Positions 20,987 through 30,344 of a stretch of DNA of 64,000 nucleotides are shown here, piece by piece (positions within the stretch are counted from its first letter, which is position 1; each line of letters opens with the position of its first letter). A program made the position numbers and the translations under genes. Where the stretch lies: the NCBI GenBank assembly GCA_905221605.1, contig CAJNDS010000669.1, positions 413,634-477,633 on the forward strand, given 5' to 3'. This DNA is from Symbiodinium natans. Its lineage: Eukaryota > Sar > Dinophyceae > Suessiales > Symbiodiniaceae. Under the pieces are notes generated by a model. That model ran no database searches, was not told where the DNA came from, and worked only from the letters and a program-made list of their open reading frames with translations.

Positions 20987-21540
20987 ATGGGCAAGGTCAA
21001 ACTCTTCCCGACCCCCGAGTACACCTCGAAGCAGCCGCGCGACAGCGTGGTCCCGCGGGTGCCCTGCACCGGGATTTTCCTCGGGCCGAGCAAAAGCGGC
21101 AAGACGGTCGCGTTGATCAGCGCGATCCTGGAGCAGTATCGCACGGCGGACGGCTCCAGCGTTTTCGAGCGCATCTACATTTTTTCGCCAAGCATAGAGG
21201 TGGATGACGGCTGGAGGCCCGTGAAGGAGTTCATCGAGAAGGACATGGGCGTGAACACCGAAAGGGAGCAGGTCTACTTCGACAAGTGGGACGAGGGGGC
21301 GCTGCGCACCATCATACAGCAGCAAAGAAGGTCACCAGAACGTCCAAGCAGCTCGGGCTCAAAAGGCTCTACCAGGTGCTCATCATCTGCGACGATTTCG
21401 CGGATCAGCCGGAATTGCACCGGAGGACGGGGGACGGCGCCTTGGACACGCTGTTCATCCGCGGGCGCCACATGCAGATCAGCACCTGGGTGTCCTCGCA
21501 GAAGCTGCGGCTCATCAGCGCCGCCGTCAGGGTGCCTCGG
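20987..21540 (+). pseudogene. A32/FtsK-HerA-type genome-packaging ATPase, N-terminal and core part, frame-broken
   Basis: It starts MGKVKLFPTP at 20987. Walker A is GPSKSGKT (residues about 33-40) and Walker B is VLIICDDF in the second frame; SQKLRLIS follows where these ATPases have their sensor region. This class packages DNA into capsids of Polintons, polinton-like viruses and giant viruses. The frame shifts once near 21320 at CAGCAAAGAAGG (one A short). It then breaks off at about 21540, where the C-terminal part appears deleted and the sequence joins a different protein in a third frame. It is therefore truncated by roughly 60-100 residues relative to the family, judged from memory of family length. 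Confidence 0.75.
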
Positions 21541-21899
21541 CCACCCGCCCGCAGAGCATCAACCACCTGCTGGGCGGCAGCTACCTGGACGGCGCGCTGC
21601 AGATCTTCCCGTGGGTGTCCATGAACGCCTACAACGAGGTCTACCTTAGATGCCGCGAGCTGGGCAACGCGGCCCACATCCTGGGCCCCTTGGGGACGGA
21701 CATAATTTGCAAGGTCATCGTGGACCGCGGCGTGGGGCACGTCATGAAGGACCAAACCGACGACGGGCACTTCGTGGAGCTCAGAGGCCCGATCACGCTG
21801 CGGCCCCTGAACTTTCGGCTGACGGACGTAAATGGCAACGAGGTGAACACCCGAGGCACGTCCGTCAGCTTCGCGATTTTCCTCGACCCGGAAAAATGA
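21541..21899 (+). pseudogene. Minor capsid (penton)-like protein lacking its start codon
   Basis: The frame is open from about 21541 and reads RPQSINHLLGGSYLDGAL, then NAYNEVYLRC, and ends with LNFRLTDVNGNEV and SFAIFLD before TGA at 21897. The end pattern F-R-L-x-D-x-x-G-x-x-V...S-F is typical of the beta-sandwich C-termini of small capsid-associated proteins in Polintons and polinton-like viruses, and the position between the ATPase and the capsid genes agrees. No ATG exists in frame at the expected N-terminus. I infer that a deletion removed the ATPase tail and this gene's start codon together. The exact family is uncertain. Confidence 0.5.
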
Positions 21900-21933
21900 A
21901 GGGCCCCCAGAAAACAAAAGGCACCGACGCGGC

Positions 21934-22711
21934 ATGGCCGATGAGCCGGAGCCCCAGGAGCCCCAGCAGGGCGCTCCGGAGGCAGCAGGCGCGGAGGAAC
22001 CTGCTGGAGCAGCCGAGCTGGTGGGAGAGGCTCCTGCAATGGCTGATCCCGCCCCCGCTCCCCCTCCCACACCTCGCACTGGGGCGGTGGCCGTGCCCGC
22101 CGCTGAGAGTGCCGGAGCACCAGGGCCCAAGCGCAGGGGCCGGCCGCTCGGTTCGAAGAACAAGCCCAAGGCGCCGCCGAAGACGGTCCCCGCCGCCGAC
22201 GCTGGGGGAGGCGGTCAGCCGCAGCCGGCGAGCGCGGTTCCTGCTGAGCCGGAGCCCGAGCCGAAGCAGCGCCCCGTCCACCTGACGCCCTCGCAGGTGC
22301 GCATGATGCGCCAGATCAACCGGCAGAACCGCTTCGAGCAGCTGGCGATGGCGAACACCATGGACGTGCAGAGCAAAAAGGATGATGGTCCTGGAGCGCC
22401 GCAACGAGCCCCAGATGCTGAGGAGCTTCTGGCGGCAGTACCCGAGCTACAACGTGAACCCGCTGCTGCACAAGCGCTACAACGAGCTCCTGGAGGCCAG
22501 GGCCTTCAACAAGTGGCTCGAGGAGCGCCGGACGCGCAAGGAGGGCGAGGAGTACACCGACGCGGTGGGCCGGCTGACGGAGGCCGTGAACCGGCGGGTG
22601 CCCCAGCTGCGGTACGCCCCGGCGGAGCGGGCGGGGGTGCGGCGGATGGCGAGGGACGTCGCGGCGGGCAGGAACACGGCGGACAGCGGCGTTCACGGGG
22701 GCATGCTGTAA
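21934..22711 (+). CDS. Pro/Ala-rich protein with AT-hook (one frameshift)
   Basis: About 259 residues, starting MADEPEPQEP. Residues about 1-65 are a disordered Pro/Ala/Glu stretch. KRRGRPLGSKNKPK (residues about 67-80) is a textbook AT-hook that would bind the DNA minor groove. A second acidic/Pro stretch follows, then a charged helical half containing LRSFWRQYPSYNVNP and KRYNELLEARAFNKWLEERR. A one-base shift falls in a run of five A at about 22374-22378; with four A the two halves form one frame ending at 22711. It could be a virion core or genome-organising protein. I do not recognise the C-terminal half. Confidence 0.55.
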
Positions 22712-22713
22712 AG
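22707..22713 (+). promoter_or_regulatory. TGTAAAG start-proximal motif 2
   Basis: TGTAAAG overlaps the stop codon of the AT-hook gene (CTG TAA) and lies 9 bp before the next ATG at 22723. It is the same sequence as at 20979. Confidence 0.35.
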
Positions 22714-22722
22714 ACACCACGC

Positions 22723-23967
22723 ATGGAGGAGCGGCGCCAGTACGGCTTCAGGGTGCGCCACTGGTGCTCGGGTACATTGAGGAGGGCGAGCCCCTGGCCA
22801 TCGGGCTCCCGAACCGGATTGCCTCCATCTACATGAACTCGCACTTCAGGCTGGACGACTTCCCCACGTCCAGCGAGCCTCTGAGCGACGAGCCGCTGCC
22901 CCACACCCACCTGAACCCCGCGGAGCGCCGCCGCCCCAGGCCCTTCCACGCCGACTCCGACAGCGACCTGGGGGCGGACCCCGGCCAGGCGCTGAGGCAG
23001 GACGGGCTGGCGCTGCCCGACGCCCCGAGTCTGGGAGACTGCGTGCTGGGCGGGCTCGGCTCCGTGGCCTCCATCGCAGCCCACTCCGGGGACCTCTACC
23101 GCCACGGGCTGCGGGGCCGGCAGTGGCTGGACCGCACGCTGCGCATCCCCAGGACGCCGGAGGGCCTGGCGCCCCCGCCCGACGAGGTGGCGCCGCCGCA
23201 GATCATCGGCCGGCCGAGCGAGGTGGAGCCGCTGCTGGAGCGGGCGGGCCAGCGGGCTGCGGAGGTGGAGCGCCAGGCGGCGCAGGACATCGAGGCCTTC
23301 ACGCAGGGCCAGATGGCCGAGGCGGAGGCCGAAGGCTTCGCTTCCGCGGCGGAGGCTGCGGTTTTGGGCGCGGAGGCGGCGGCCGCGGAGGCCGCGGAGG
23401 GAGGCGCGCTCGCGGCCATCGGCTCGGGGCTGGCCGCCGCGGGGGAGGCGGGGCTGCCCGTGGCCGCCACGGTGGGCGCGGCGGTGGGCGGCCTGGCCGT
23501 GGCGGGCGCGGGGGCGGCCCTGGTGGGCACTGCCTGGGCGCTGCACGGCGGCATGATGGCGGCCGAGCACTTTTTGGGCTGGGGCGAGGGCGCGGAGGCA
23601 CAGACAGCGACCAGTCGAGGCCCAGCTCCGCCGTGGACGTGCAGACGCTGAACGGCATGCAGGAGGCGGGCGTGCAGCAGCACTTCTCGCTCCGGGAGCA
23701 GCGGCCGCGGCCGCAGGTCTTCAGGATGGACGCGGACTCGGAGGCGGAGCCGAGAGCCCAGCCCCCCCCGATGCTGCAGAGCCGGCAGGGGCGGCAGCCC
23801 GCGCTGCCCTTCGGCCTGAACCGGGCGCGTCCAGCATGCCGAGGCCGCAGGGCCGCTCGAGCGGCTCCGACAGCTCCGCCGCCGGCAGGCAGAGCCGCCG
23901 CTCCAGCCGCGCCTCGCTGCCCGAGCCCTCGTTCGACCAGCTCAGGAGCGACCTCGAACTGGCATGA
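22723..23967 (+). CDS. Glycine/alanine-rich membrane-active-type virion protein (several frameshifts)
   Basis: It starts MEERRQYGFRVRHW at 22723; a missing G near 22763 moves the frame to GYIEEGEPLAIGLPNRIA. The middle is Ala/Glu-rich and helical (ERQAAQDIEAF onward). It is followed by about 45 residues of alternating Gly/Ala/Val (AAIGSGLAAAG...VGAAVGGLAVAGAGAALVG), which look like a membrane-inserting or GxxxG-type segment. The last part is Ser/Arg/Pro-rich (SGSDSSAAGRQSRRSSRAS). Two more one-base shifts lie near 23605 and 23828. The final stop TGA overlaps the first capsid-protein ATG as ATGA. The layout recalls membrane-lytic minor capsid proteins (adenovirus pVI-like) encoded next to the capsid gene in Polintons; this is inference only. 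Confidence 0.5.
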
Positions 23968-25223
23968 ACGCTATAGTACAAAGACGCGCGAAAGGAGCGA
24001 TGGACAACGTCACCCAAGCCGTCCAGGATGAGCTCATGCAGAGCTTGGACTACAAGCTCGCGACGAGCAACGTAAACTATGTGCAGAGCCGCCGTGACGT
24101 GCAATATTTTCCGAGCTCCTTAAGCACCTTCACGCCCACGACCAGCCGCGTGGCCAGGATCCCGCTGACCAGCGGAATGGACTTCATCGACCCTGAGAGC
24201 GTGAAAATCGCCTTTAGGGTGCGGAACACCGACGGAGGGGGCGGGCAGGTTTTCCCCGGCTCCTTCGAGGGCAGCTGCTTCATCAAGCGCGTGCAGCTGT
24301 ACAGCAACGGCCAGCGCACCGATGACATCACCGACTACGGCCGCAGCTGCTGGCTCTACAGCCTGCTGAAACCCCAGGAGTGGTACGACGGTCGGGCCTA
24401 CGAAGGCTCCTACCCCACGAACCTGGGCAACCCGCCCGCCATCCTGGATGGGAACTTCAAGGACGTGCTGATGCCTCCGACCCTCATCGGTCTGTTCCAA
24501 TCAGGCAAGATGCTCCCCCCACAACTGAACCTGGTGCTGGAGATCGAGTTCGCGGAGGCCGCAGACGCGCTCTGGCCGGGAGGCAACGGCTCCACGAGCT
24601 ACAGCATCGAGAACGTGCGCGTGCTGGCCTCGCAGGTGACGCTGGACAGCGCTCTGGTGGAATCGTTCAACAAAGTGTTGCTTTCGGGCCGCAGCCTCGT
24701 CTTTTCGTACCCTACGATGCACACGCAGGTCTCCAACATCCCCGCCGGCTCCACCAGTCACAACGTCACCGTCGCAAGGGCCCACACCAAGCTCATGGGC
24801 GCTTTTGTGACCTTCAAGGACGCCGACGACACCCTGGGCGAGGTGATGAATCTGGAGTATCCCGCGGTCAACGGGCAGCTGGAGAGCCAAATGCAGCTGG
24901 GGGCGTTGACTTATCCAAGATACCCCATGGCGAGCCTGGCTGAGCATCATCACTTCTTGGAGATAATGGCGGGGGCCTACGACTCCAAGATCCGCAACAT
25001 GCGCCTGAACCGCCTCGAGTTCGAGGACACGCAGTTCATCGCCGCGTTCCCGGTGGAGCGCGTGCCCAAGCACCCGCTCTCGGGCATCTCGACGCGCTCC
25101 GGCGACCTCGCGCGCTTCACATTCAAAAATCTGCAGGCGGACCGCGCGCAGCAAGTCTACATCCATCTCATCAGCTACCAGATCGTGACTCTCTCGGGCG
25201 CCGGCGTGAGCGTGCTCGACTGA
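23964..25223 (+). CDS. Major capsid protein, double jelly-roll type
   Basis: 419 residues from ATG at 23964, or 407 from ATG at 24000 (MDNVTQ), which may be the real start because the first ATG overlaps the previous stop. The N-terminal part, YFPSSLSTFTPTTSRVARIP, then FIDPESVKIAFRVRN, GSCFIKRVQLYSNGQ and DYGRSCWL, follows the pattern of the first jelly roll in capsid proteins of Polintons and polinton-like viruses. The C-terminal part, RLNRLEFEDTQFIAAFPVER...GDLARFTFKN, ends with strand-rich sequence. The length is in the family range. It is one of the few fully intact viral frames here. It should form the hexameric capsomers of an icosahedral particle. Confidence 0.8.
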   Translation: MNAIVQRRAKGAMDNVTQAVQDELMQSLDYKLATSNVNYVQSRRDVQYFPSSLSTFTPTTSRVARIPLTSGMDFIDPESVKIAFRVRNTDGGGGQVFPGSFEGSCFIKRVQLYSNGQRTDDITDYGRSCWLYSLLKPQEWYDGRAYEGSYPTNLGNPPAILDGNFKDVLMPPTLIGLFQSGKMLPPQLNLVLEIEFAEAADALWPGGNGSTSYSIENVRVLASQVTLDSALVESFNKVLLSGRSLVFSYPTMHTQVSNIPAGSTSHNVTVARAHTKLMGAFVTFKDADDTLGEVMNLEYPAVNGQLESQMQLGALTYPRYPMASLAEHHHFLEIMAGAYDSKIRNMRLNRLEFEDTQFIAAFPVERVPKHPLSGISTRSGDLARFTFKNLQADRAQQVYIHLISYQIVTLSGAGVSVLD

Positions 25224-25225
25224 GA

Positions 25226-25233
25226 TGTAAAAG
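25226..25233 (+). promoter_or_regulatory. TGTAAAAG start-proximal motif 3
   Basis: TGTAAAAG lies between the capsid stop codon (25221-25223) and the fibre ATG (25235), 1 bp before that ATG. It is the third instance of this motif in the virion arm. Confidence 0.4.
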
Positions 25234-25234
25234 C

Positions 25235-28200
25235 ATGAGCCTCTTCGAAAGCACCATCACGGGAAACATCCTTAATGACGGCCAAACGACGGAGACCTCC
25301 GGCATCACCGCCGGGCAGCTGGCCACCGTGCTGACGCAGTACACGCCCCTGGAAACCACGACCGGGAACACCGCGAACATCGGCACCAACACCGCCGGCG
25401 TGGCCACCAACGCGGCCGCCGTGGCCGCCCTGCAGGCCCAGGTCGCCGCGCTGCCCCCGCCGCCCGACCTGACGCCTTAAGGACCTGGCCGCGGCCGAGG
25501 GATCCATCGCGGCCAACGGCTCGTCCATCGCCTCCATTGGGGTCGCGGGCAAGGCCAACCAGTCGGCGTTGGACGCCCTCGAGGTCAACGGCAAGTCCAC
25601 GCCGGCTTCCGTGGACCTGAAATTGTCGAACCATCCGAGGACGGCCGCCATGAACTCGGCCGTGACCAGCGCCAACAATGCGACGCTGGCCACGGTGGCC
25701 GCGAACTACGGGCTCAAGAGCACGCAGGACCAGCTGGCCCTGGACGTGGCGGCGCGCCAAACGGCCGCCGACGTCTCCCAGGCCATCGCGACCGCCCTGC
25801 TGCCCTACACCGACACGGGCGGCCTCAACGCCGCGCTGGCCCTGAAGACCACGCCCGCGGACGCCTCGCAGCTCATCGCGACGGCGCTGCTGCCGTATGT
25901 GCAGCAGGCGGCGCTGGACGCGGCCCTGGCCGTGAGAGACGGGCGCCTCGACGCCGCGGAGGCCGCGCTCGCCGCGGCTATACCAGTCCGCGGCCGACGT
26001 GGCCGGCGCGCTCGCGCCCTACACCGACACGGCCACGAGGCCGACATACTGGCCCTGCAGGGCGCAGGGCCCTTCGCGACCTTCGCGCAGCTCTCGGCCT
26101 CGGAGACGAGCCTGCAGTCGGCCATCGACGCCATCAACGCGGCGCTGGCCGCGCTCACGACGGGCGGCGGCACGAACCTCAGCAACGCGCAGGCGTGGCC
26201 CGGACAGACCACCTGGGACCTGCTGGCGGGCACCAACACCATTCGCAACTGGCACTTCAGTGCCCCCCTGAGCGTCTCCCTGGAGAACGAGAACTTCACG
26301 CTGAGCCTCGCCTGCGACGCCTATTCCAAGGCCGAGGCGGACGCGCTGCTGGCGCCCAAGGCCAGCGAGTCCTGGGTGCTGGCCACGCTGGGCGGCTACT
26401 ACACCAGCGCCGAGACCAACGGGGCCATTACGGCCGCGCTGGCGGCCTATTACACCAGCGCTGAAACGGACGCGGCCATCGCTTCCGCCGTGGGCGGCAT
26501 CGACCTGAGCGCCTACGTGCCTTGGACCGGGCTCCAGGCGCCCATCCTGAACGAGATCGCCATCGCGCTCGCGTCCTACTACGACTCCGCGCAGGTGGAC
26601 GCGCTCATCGCGGGCGCGGCCGTTTCCAACGCGCCCGGCTGGGGCGGCAACACGACGTGGGAGCTGCTGACCCGGCAGGCGCTCCGGAACCTGCACTTCG
26701 CCGGGCCCCTGGTGGCCACGCTCCAGAACTCGGGGAACACGCTGCAGATCGAGTGCCAGGCCTACGGCCAGAGCCAGACCTACACCCAGGCCGAGGTGAA
26801 CGCGCAGATCTCCAACGCCGTGGACGCGCTGAATGTGTCCCAGTACGCCACGCAGGCCGACGTCGACGACTGGGACCAGGGCGAGACCTCGGCGGAGATA
26901 GCCAGCCAGATCGGCTCCTCGGGGCTTCTGACGGAGGCGCAGGGCGACGCGAGGTACCACCCCGTCAACGGCAACGCGGGAGGCGGAGGCATCATCCCCA
27001 TGGTGCTGGACAATTTCACGCCGCGAATGATCAGGGCGCTGCTGCCCCAGGCTCCCCTGGGCGCGAACCTGATCCTCGGCAACTCGGCCACGGTGCAGCT
27101 GACCTGCGACTGCTACTCCAAGAGCGAGTCGGACGGGAGGTACTTCTCCAACACCGACTTCGCGCCGCTGGACTCGAGGTACCACGTGGTCAACGGCAAC
27201 ACCGGCGGGGGAGGCATCATCCCCATGGCGCTGGAGAACTTCACGCCGAGGATGATCCGCGCGCTGCCCCAGGCGCCCCTCGGGGCGAACCTCATCCTCG
27301 GCAACTCCGCCACGGTGCAACTCACGTGCGACTGCTATTCCAAGGCCGAGTCGGACGCCAGGTACGCCCTGGCGGGGGCCGCGCCGGCCGACCCGCTGCT
27401 GGTGAACGACGTCAGGGCCAACGGCGCCGACTTTTTGACGCTGCGGGGCGGCAGCCTCGGCGTCGAGTTCGAGGCCTCCAGCGCCGCCCTGGCCGACCTG
27501 TCCTCGAGCCTCTTCAGCCTGAAGGCGGGCGTCAACATGCTGACCGCGGGCCGCATCTTCGCGGACAGCGCCCTGAACATCGCCACGCCGGGCTCCTTCC
27601 AGGCGGGCACCGTGGAGCCCCTGCTGCCCACCGACCAGTTCCTGAACCTGAAGGCGGGCACGGTGTCGGTGCGCGTCACCGACCAGGCGGACCAGAGCCT
27701 CTGCACCTTCGCCTCCGCCGAGGTGCACAGCCTGGCCCCGAGGCTGCGGGTGGACACGGAGCTGTACATCGACGACGCCACGGGCACGGCCACGGGGCTC
27801 GTGACCAACGCCATCAGCACGCGCGCGCAGGACACCCAGCTGACCATCACCGGCGGCTCGGGCGGCACCGTGGTGAACGGGGCGTTGGACGTGCAGGGCA
27901 CCGTGACTTCGGGCAGCGTGGAGCTCTCCACCGAGCTGAGGGCGCCCACGGTGCGGGCGAGGCCCACCGATGACTACTTGACGCTGACGGGCGGAACGCA
28001 GGGAACCTACCTGAACTCGGTGCTCTACACCGCCAGCGCCATCCGCGCGGACAACGGCATCGTGAGCGCCCCCGCGTACCTGCAACTGATCGGCGGCTCC
28101 ACGGGCGTGCAGGCCCAGGGGGACCTCCAGGTCGTGGCCACGGCGAGCAGCGGCAACGTCACGGCCGAGGCCGTGAACCTGGCGCCCACGGGGAACGCGC

Positions 28201-28676
28201 GGCTGCGTGTGGCCTGCGCCTCTGGCGAGGGCCTGCTGACGGCCTCCTCTGCGGGCGGCGTGGAGCTCTTCGCGCCGAACCAAGCCATCTTCCTGCGCAC
28301 CTCCTCGGCGGGGCAGGCCAACCTGATCGTGGAAGCGAACACGGGCGGGGCCAACGACGGCGAGGTCATAGTGAACTACGGCTTCCAGAACCTGTCGGAC
28401 CGGAAGCTCAAGAAGGACGTGGAGCCGGCGGGGCTCGAGGAGCTGCAGGAGGTCTTCGACGCGGTGACGCCGCAGTGGTACCGCCGCACGGAGGGCAACC
28501 AGAAGCGCACGCTGGGCTTCATCGCCCAGGACGTGCAGGAGACGGGCGCGGCGGGCAAGGCGCTGTGCGGGCAGGTCGCGGACGAGGAGCTGGGCGACCT
28601 GGTCACGCTCGACTACTCCAGGCTGGCCTGCGTGCTCTGGGGCGTGTGCAAGAGGCTGCAGGCGCGGGTGGAGTAG
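25235..28676 (+). CDS. Giant fibre/spike protein with C-terminal peptidase S74 chaperone domain (frameshifts)
   Basis: About 1,140 residues from MSLFESTITGN (25235) to 28676. A one-base shift at about 25476 and a compensating pair at about 25980 and 26036 break the frame; the rest (26.04-28.68 kb) is open. Residues about 60-400 are low-complexity Ala/Thr coiled-type repeats. Trimeric-fibre modules follow, such as YYTSAETDAAIAS and CYSKAESDARY. A block containing GGGGIIPM and NFTPRMIRAL occurs twice (about 26980-27130 and 27210-27360). The C-terminus has LSDRKLKKDV: Ser codon 28395-28397 and Lys five residues on match the S74 self-cleavage dyad. GFIAQDVQ and LDYSRLACVLWG match the rest of that intramolecular chaperone. 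In phages this domain trimerises the fibre and then cuts itself off. Here it implies a host-binding spike on the capsid. Confidence 0.8.
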
Positions 28677-28718
28677 TGGAGAAGAAGGGAAAAAAGCGAA
28701 GCCTCTCGTGAGAGAAAA

Positions 28719-29733
28719 ATGGCAGAGGATGGAGCGATCGCGCTCTTCCGCGATCTGGCAGAACGCTTCAACGTGCGGGACCCCCGGAAGCTCCACCAGA
28801 TAGCCCGGCGCGATCACCCAGAGCGGCGCGACCTCACGGCAGCGCGGGGTCGAGTGGCGCTGCAGGGCGACGTGGCCCGGCAGGTGCTGGCCCCGAAGCC
28901 CTGGTCTCTGGGCAAGAGCGCGGCCGAGGGGCCCAACGACCGGCTGCAGGCAGACCTGGTTGATTTCTCGCAGAACACACGAGGGCAGAACAAGTACGGG
29001 CTCGTCGTCACGGATGTGTTTACAAGGGAGGTGGCCACCAAGGCGCTGCCCGACAAGCGGGCGGAGACGGTGACGCAAGCAGCCGCAGAGATCATCCCAG
29101 ACCTCGTGCAGCAGGAGGGCAACTATGTCGTGACGACCGGATCAAGGCAACGAGTTTCGGGGCTTGGAAGGGGCCCTGCCAGAGGGGGTGGTGCACCGGC
29201 AAAAGGACCCGAGCGATCGCAACGCGACGGCTGTCATCGACCGGACCATACAGACCCTCAAGAAAGATCTGGCGGGCAAGGTGGCTCGGGACGGTGGCGG
29301 CTGGGGTGAGCACGTCAAAAACGTGACGCAGGCCTACAATGCCCGGCCCCACGAGACCGTGCACGCTGCTCCCGAGGACGTAGAGCAGCAGCCGGCGACG
29401 CAGTTCCGGGTGCTTCAGGACAACGCCACGAAGTTCCAGCACAACAAGGGGCTCACAACAAACCGCCAGCGACGACTGGAGGCCGCAGGGGCCTTCCGGG
29501 CTCCGACAAACGCGGCAAGGAGCTTCCACCCTCAATACGGGCCCGCCAGAGACCTGGCCTCCTACGACTCGATGACCGTTCGAGCCACCGACAGTTCAGA
29601 AACCTTACTGAAGCACGCATTGCCCGTGTCCCGGGGCAGCGCCGAGCCCAAGGCGCGACTCACGAGGCCGCCAGCGCCCCTGGCTGTGCGGCAGCTTCGA
29701 GACTTCAACCCCGGCCCAGTTGCCCCGCCATGA
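28719..29733 (+). CDS. rve-type integrase, D-D-D variant (one frameshift)
   Basis: About 337 residues, MAEDGAIALF to PGPVAPP. There is no N-terminal HHCC zinc finger; instead PWSLGKSAAEGPNDRLQADL leads into the catalytic core. First Asp: QADLVDFS (28952-28954). Second Asp: the frame shifts by one base at ACCGGATC; in the next frame DQGNEF carries it (29140-29142). Third acidic residue: NATAVIDRTIQTLKK has Asp (29239-29241) where most retroviral and Polinton integrases have Glu. YNARPHETVHAAPEDV is the usual end of the core. Integrases of this kind insert Polinton-type genomes into host DNA. It is the last viral gene; the element ends within a few bases of its stop. Confidence 0.75.
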
Positions 29734-30339
29734 CCCTTGTGATAAAATGCTCTCGGCTGCGTGCAAGGCGGTGATGCACTTGCCGTCCGAAGACAACGTG
29801 GTTCGCATGCTCGACCTGTGGTCGCCGGAATGGAAGCATCGCGGCCGCCAACGAGCCATCGGCTCCGGATCATATGAACAATACTGCACGCTCGGCATCT
29901 TCGCCTTTGGAGGCAATGAACCAAGCCTTTCGAAAGCTTCCGTCAACAAAGAAGCTTGCATTGCTCTTAACCACTTCCTTCGAATCCGCTTTCCTAACGC
30001 AACCTCATTGGTTTGCATCGAGACATCCTCAACATGATTGGCACACCCAATCACGCAACCGCTCTTGGATGCTTTACGGGAGGAAGAATCTGGGTTGAAG
30101 ATGACGAAGGTACATCGCCAGAGTTGCGAGTCATGAAACACAAAACTCATCAGCTCTGGGGCTCGTGGCTCGACATGCATGACAAACCAGTGTCTTTTAA
30201 CGCCCGTCGCTTTCACAAGGTCGAGCCACACGAAGGCCGCATGTGGGCCCTTGCGGCGTACACACCACGAGCATTCAAGCGATGCTCTCAGCAAACCATG
30301 GACGCAGTAGCCTCGCTGGGCTTCCCCATTGAAAGATGA
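29734..30339 (+). pseudogene. Fragment of a dinoflagellate-type HxD...H...R protein
   Basis: Two adjacent frames carry one broken domain. The first has LGIFAFGGNEPSLS and LNHFLRIRFPNAT. The second, after a shift near 30005, has LHRDILNMIGTPNHA, GCFTGGRIWVEDDEG, FNARRFHKVEPHEGRMWALA and ends LGFPIER. I know this layout from proteins repeated in dinoflagellate genomes, often within retroelement polyproteins. The H-x-D, distal H and following R match the pattern of 2-oxoglutarate/Fe(II) dioxygenase folds, but the function is unproven. It directly follows the integrase gene with no spacer. Base composition drops towards the host value, so I take it as host DNA beyond the virus. Confidence 0.45.
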
Positions 30340-30344
30340 AAGCT

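Noticed and set aside
25235-28676. Integrated bacteriophage, because of the S74 fibre
   Set aside because: The capsid, packaging ATPase and rve integrase are of eukaryotic Polinton type, and no phage terminase, portal or tail genes are present.
26019-29078. 1,019-codon minus-strand frame opposite the fibre and integrase
   Set aside because: Antisense shadow of GC-rich coding sequence; the plus strand has S74 and integrase motifs.
17700-29160. Programmed ribosomal frameshifting as the cause of the broken frames
   Set aside because: Too many genes are affected in both directions and there is no common slippery site or downstream structure.
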